Below are positions 5,043 through 5,292 of a DNA stretch of 5,292 bases, in pieces. The position numbers and the translations under genes are program-made. This stretch comes from an uncultured Amylibacter sp. Its GTDB lineage: Bacteria > Pseudomonadota > Alphaproteobacteria > Rhodobacterales > Rhodobacteraceae. The notes beneath the pieces were generated by a model. The model saw only the letters and a program-made list of their open reading frames with translations. It ran no database searches and was not told where the DNA came from. The DNA is taken from contig CALDZS010000226.1 in assembly GCA_937944065.1 (NCBI GenBank), forward strand, positions 1 through 5,292. Direction: 5' to 3'. Every line of letters begins with the position of its first letter. The stretch's first letter is position 1.

Positions 5043-5292
5043 TTAGACAGCGTGGGCCTGATATAAATCAGCGGTCCATTCGGGAACAATCTGCGGTTTC
5101 CCCAGATAGTAGCCCTGCAAACAGTCGATATCTGTTTTCTGCAAAAACTCCATATCCTCGACGTTTTCAACATGTTCAGCAACGGTGAACATGTTGAACT
5201 GACGCGCGATTGACGTCAGTGCCGCAGTTAACACTTGGTTATCTGGATTGTCGCTGATTCCTCGAATGAATTGACCATCGATTTTGACGATG
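5043..5292 (-). CDS. EAL-domain protein (cyclic-di-GMP phosphodiesterase type), C-terminal part
   Basis: The gene enters from the right edge on the - strand and ends at TAA (5045-5043), showing about 83 C-terminal residues. EAL domains hydrolyse cyclic di-GMP to linear pGpG and control motility, biofilm and attachment. Visible signatures are V-K-I-D-G-Q-F (with the conserved Lys), the metal-binding Glu in V-A-E-H-V-E (the usual form is AEGVE, with His for Gly here), and the C-terminal L-Q-G-Y-Y-L-G-K-P with its conserved Gln. The EAL motif itself and the DDFGTG loop lie outside the window, so activity cannot be judged. Anything N-terminal (PAS, GGDEF, sensor) is unseen. The protein ends 14 residues after the QGYYLGKP motif, so EAL is the last domain. 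Internal GTG/ATG codons are not the true start. Confidence 0.88.
   Translation of the reverse strand, partial: IVKIDGQFIRGISDNPDNQVLTAALTSIARQFNMFTVAEHVENVEDMEFLQKTDIDCLQGYYLGKPQIVPEWTADLYQAHAV

Overview
The window looks like ordinary chromosomal housekeeping DNA from an alphaproteobacterium, most likely a low-GC member of the Roseobacter group (Rhodobacteraceae). I base this on the protein families and their order: a probable electron-transfer flavoprotein:ubiquinone oxidoreductase end, a secreted TPR protein, ispE, a convergent long-chain polyprenyl synthase, a DUF2007 protein, a COG4123-type methyltransferase, a YdcH/DUF465 micro-protein and an EAL protein. GC content appears near 50% by eye, which is low for that group. 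Genus-level assignment is not possible from reading alone.

Left part (1-2654, + strand). The last four codons and stop of an upstream gene (reading YPNM-stop) are followed by a 21-bp palindrome and a strong intrinsic terminator. A new unit then starts: an exported TPR-repeat protein (131-1831) whose 3' end overlaps the start of ispE, so the two are probably translationally coupled. IspE makes an early MEP-pathway intermediate for isoprenoids.

Centre (2640-3623, - strand). A long-chain trans-polyprenyl diphosphate synthase (probably making the ubiquinone-10 side chain) runs toward ispE. The two stop codons overrun each other by 15 bp, so two isoprenoid genes converge with no intergenic terminator. 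A divergent gap of about 70 bp separates this gene from the next unit.

Right-centre (3693-4660, + strand). A small DUF2007 protein is tightly linked to a methyltransferase with the NPPY signature, probably of the TrmN6 (tRNA adenine-N6) type.

Right end (4661-5292). A 122-bp gap holds a perfect 9-bp inverted repeat. It is followed by a 54-aa YdcH/DUF465 gene with a near-ideal Shine-Dalgarno, then a 23-bp near-palindrome and an intrinsic terminator. The window closes inside the C-terminal half of an EAL-domain (cyclic-di-GMP phosphodiesterase type) gene on the - strand, which converges on the YdcH unit.

I found no mobile element, CRISPR array, RNA gene or defence cassette, and nothing that I would call a new system. 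The observations most worth a second look are the convergent ispE/polyprenyl synthase overlap, the unexplained palindromes in the intergenic gaps, and the terminator/promoter/SD arrangement ahead of the TPR gene.
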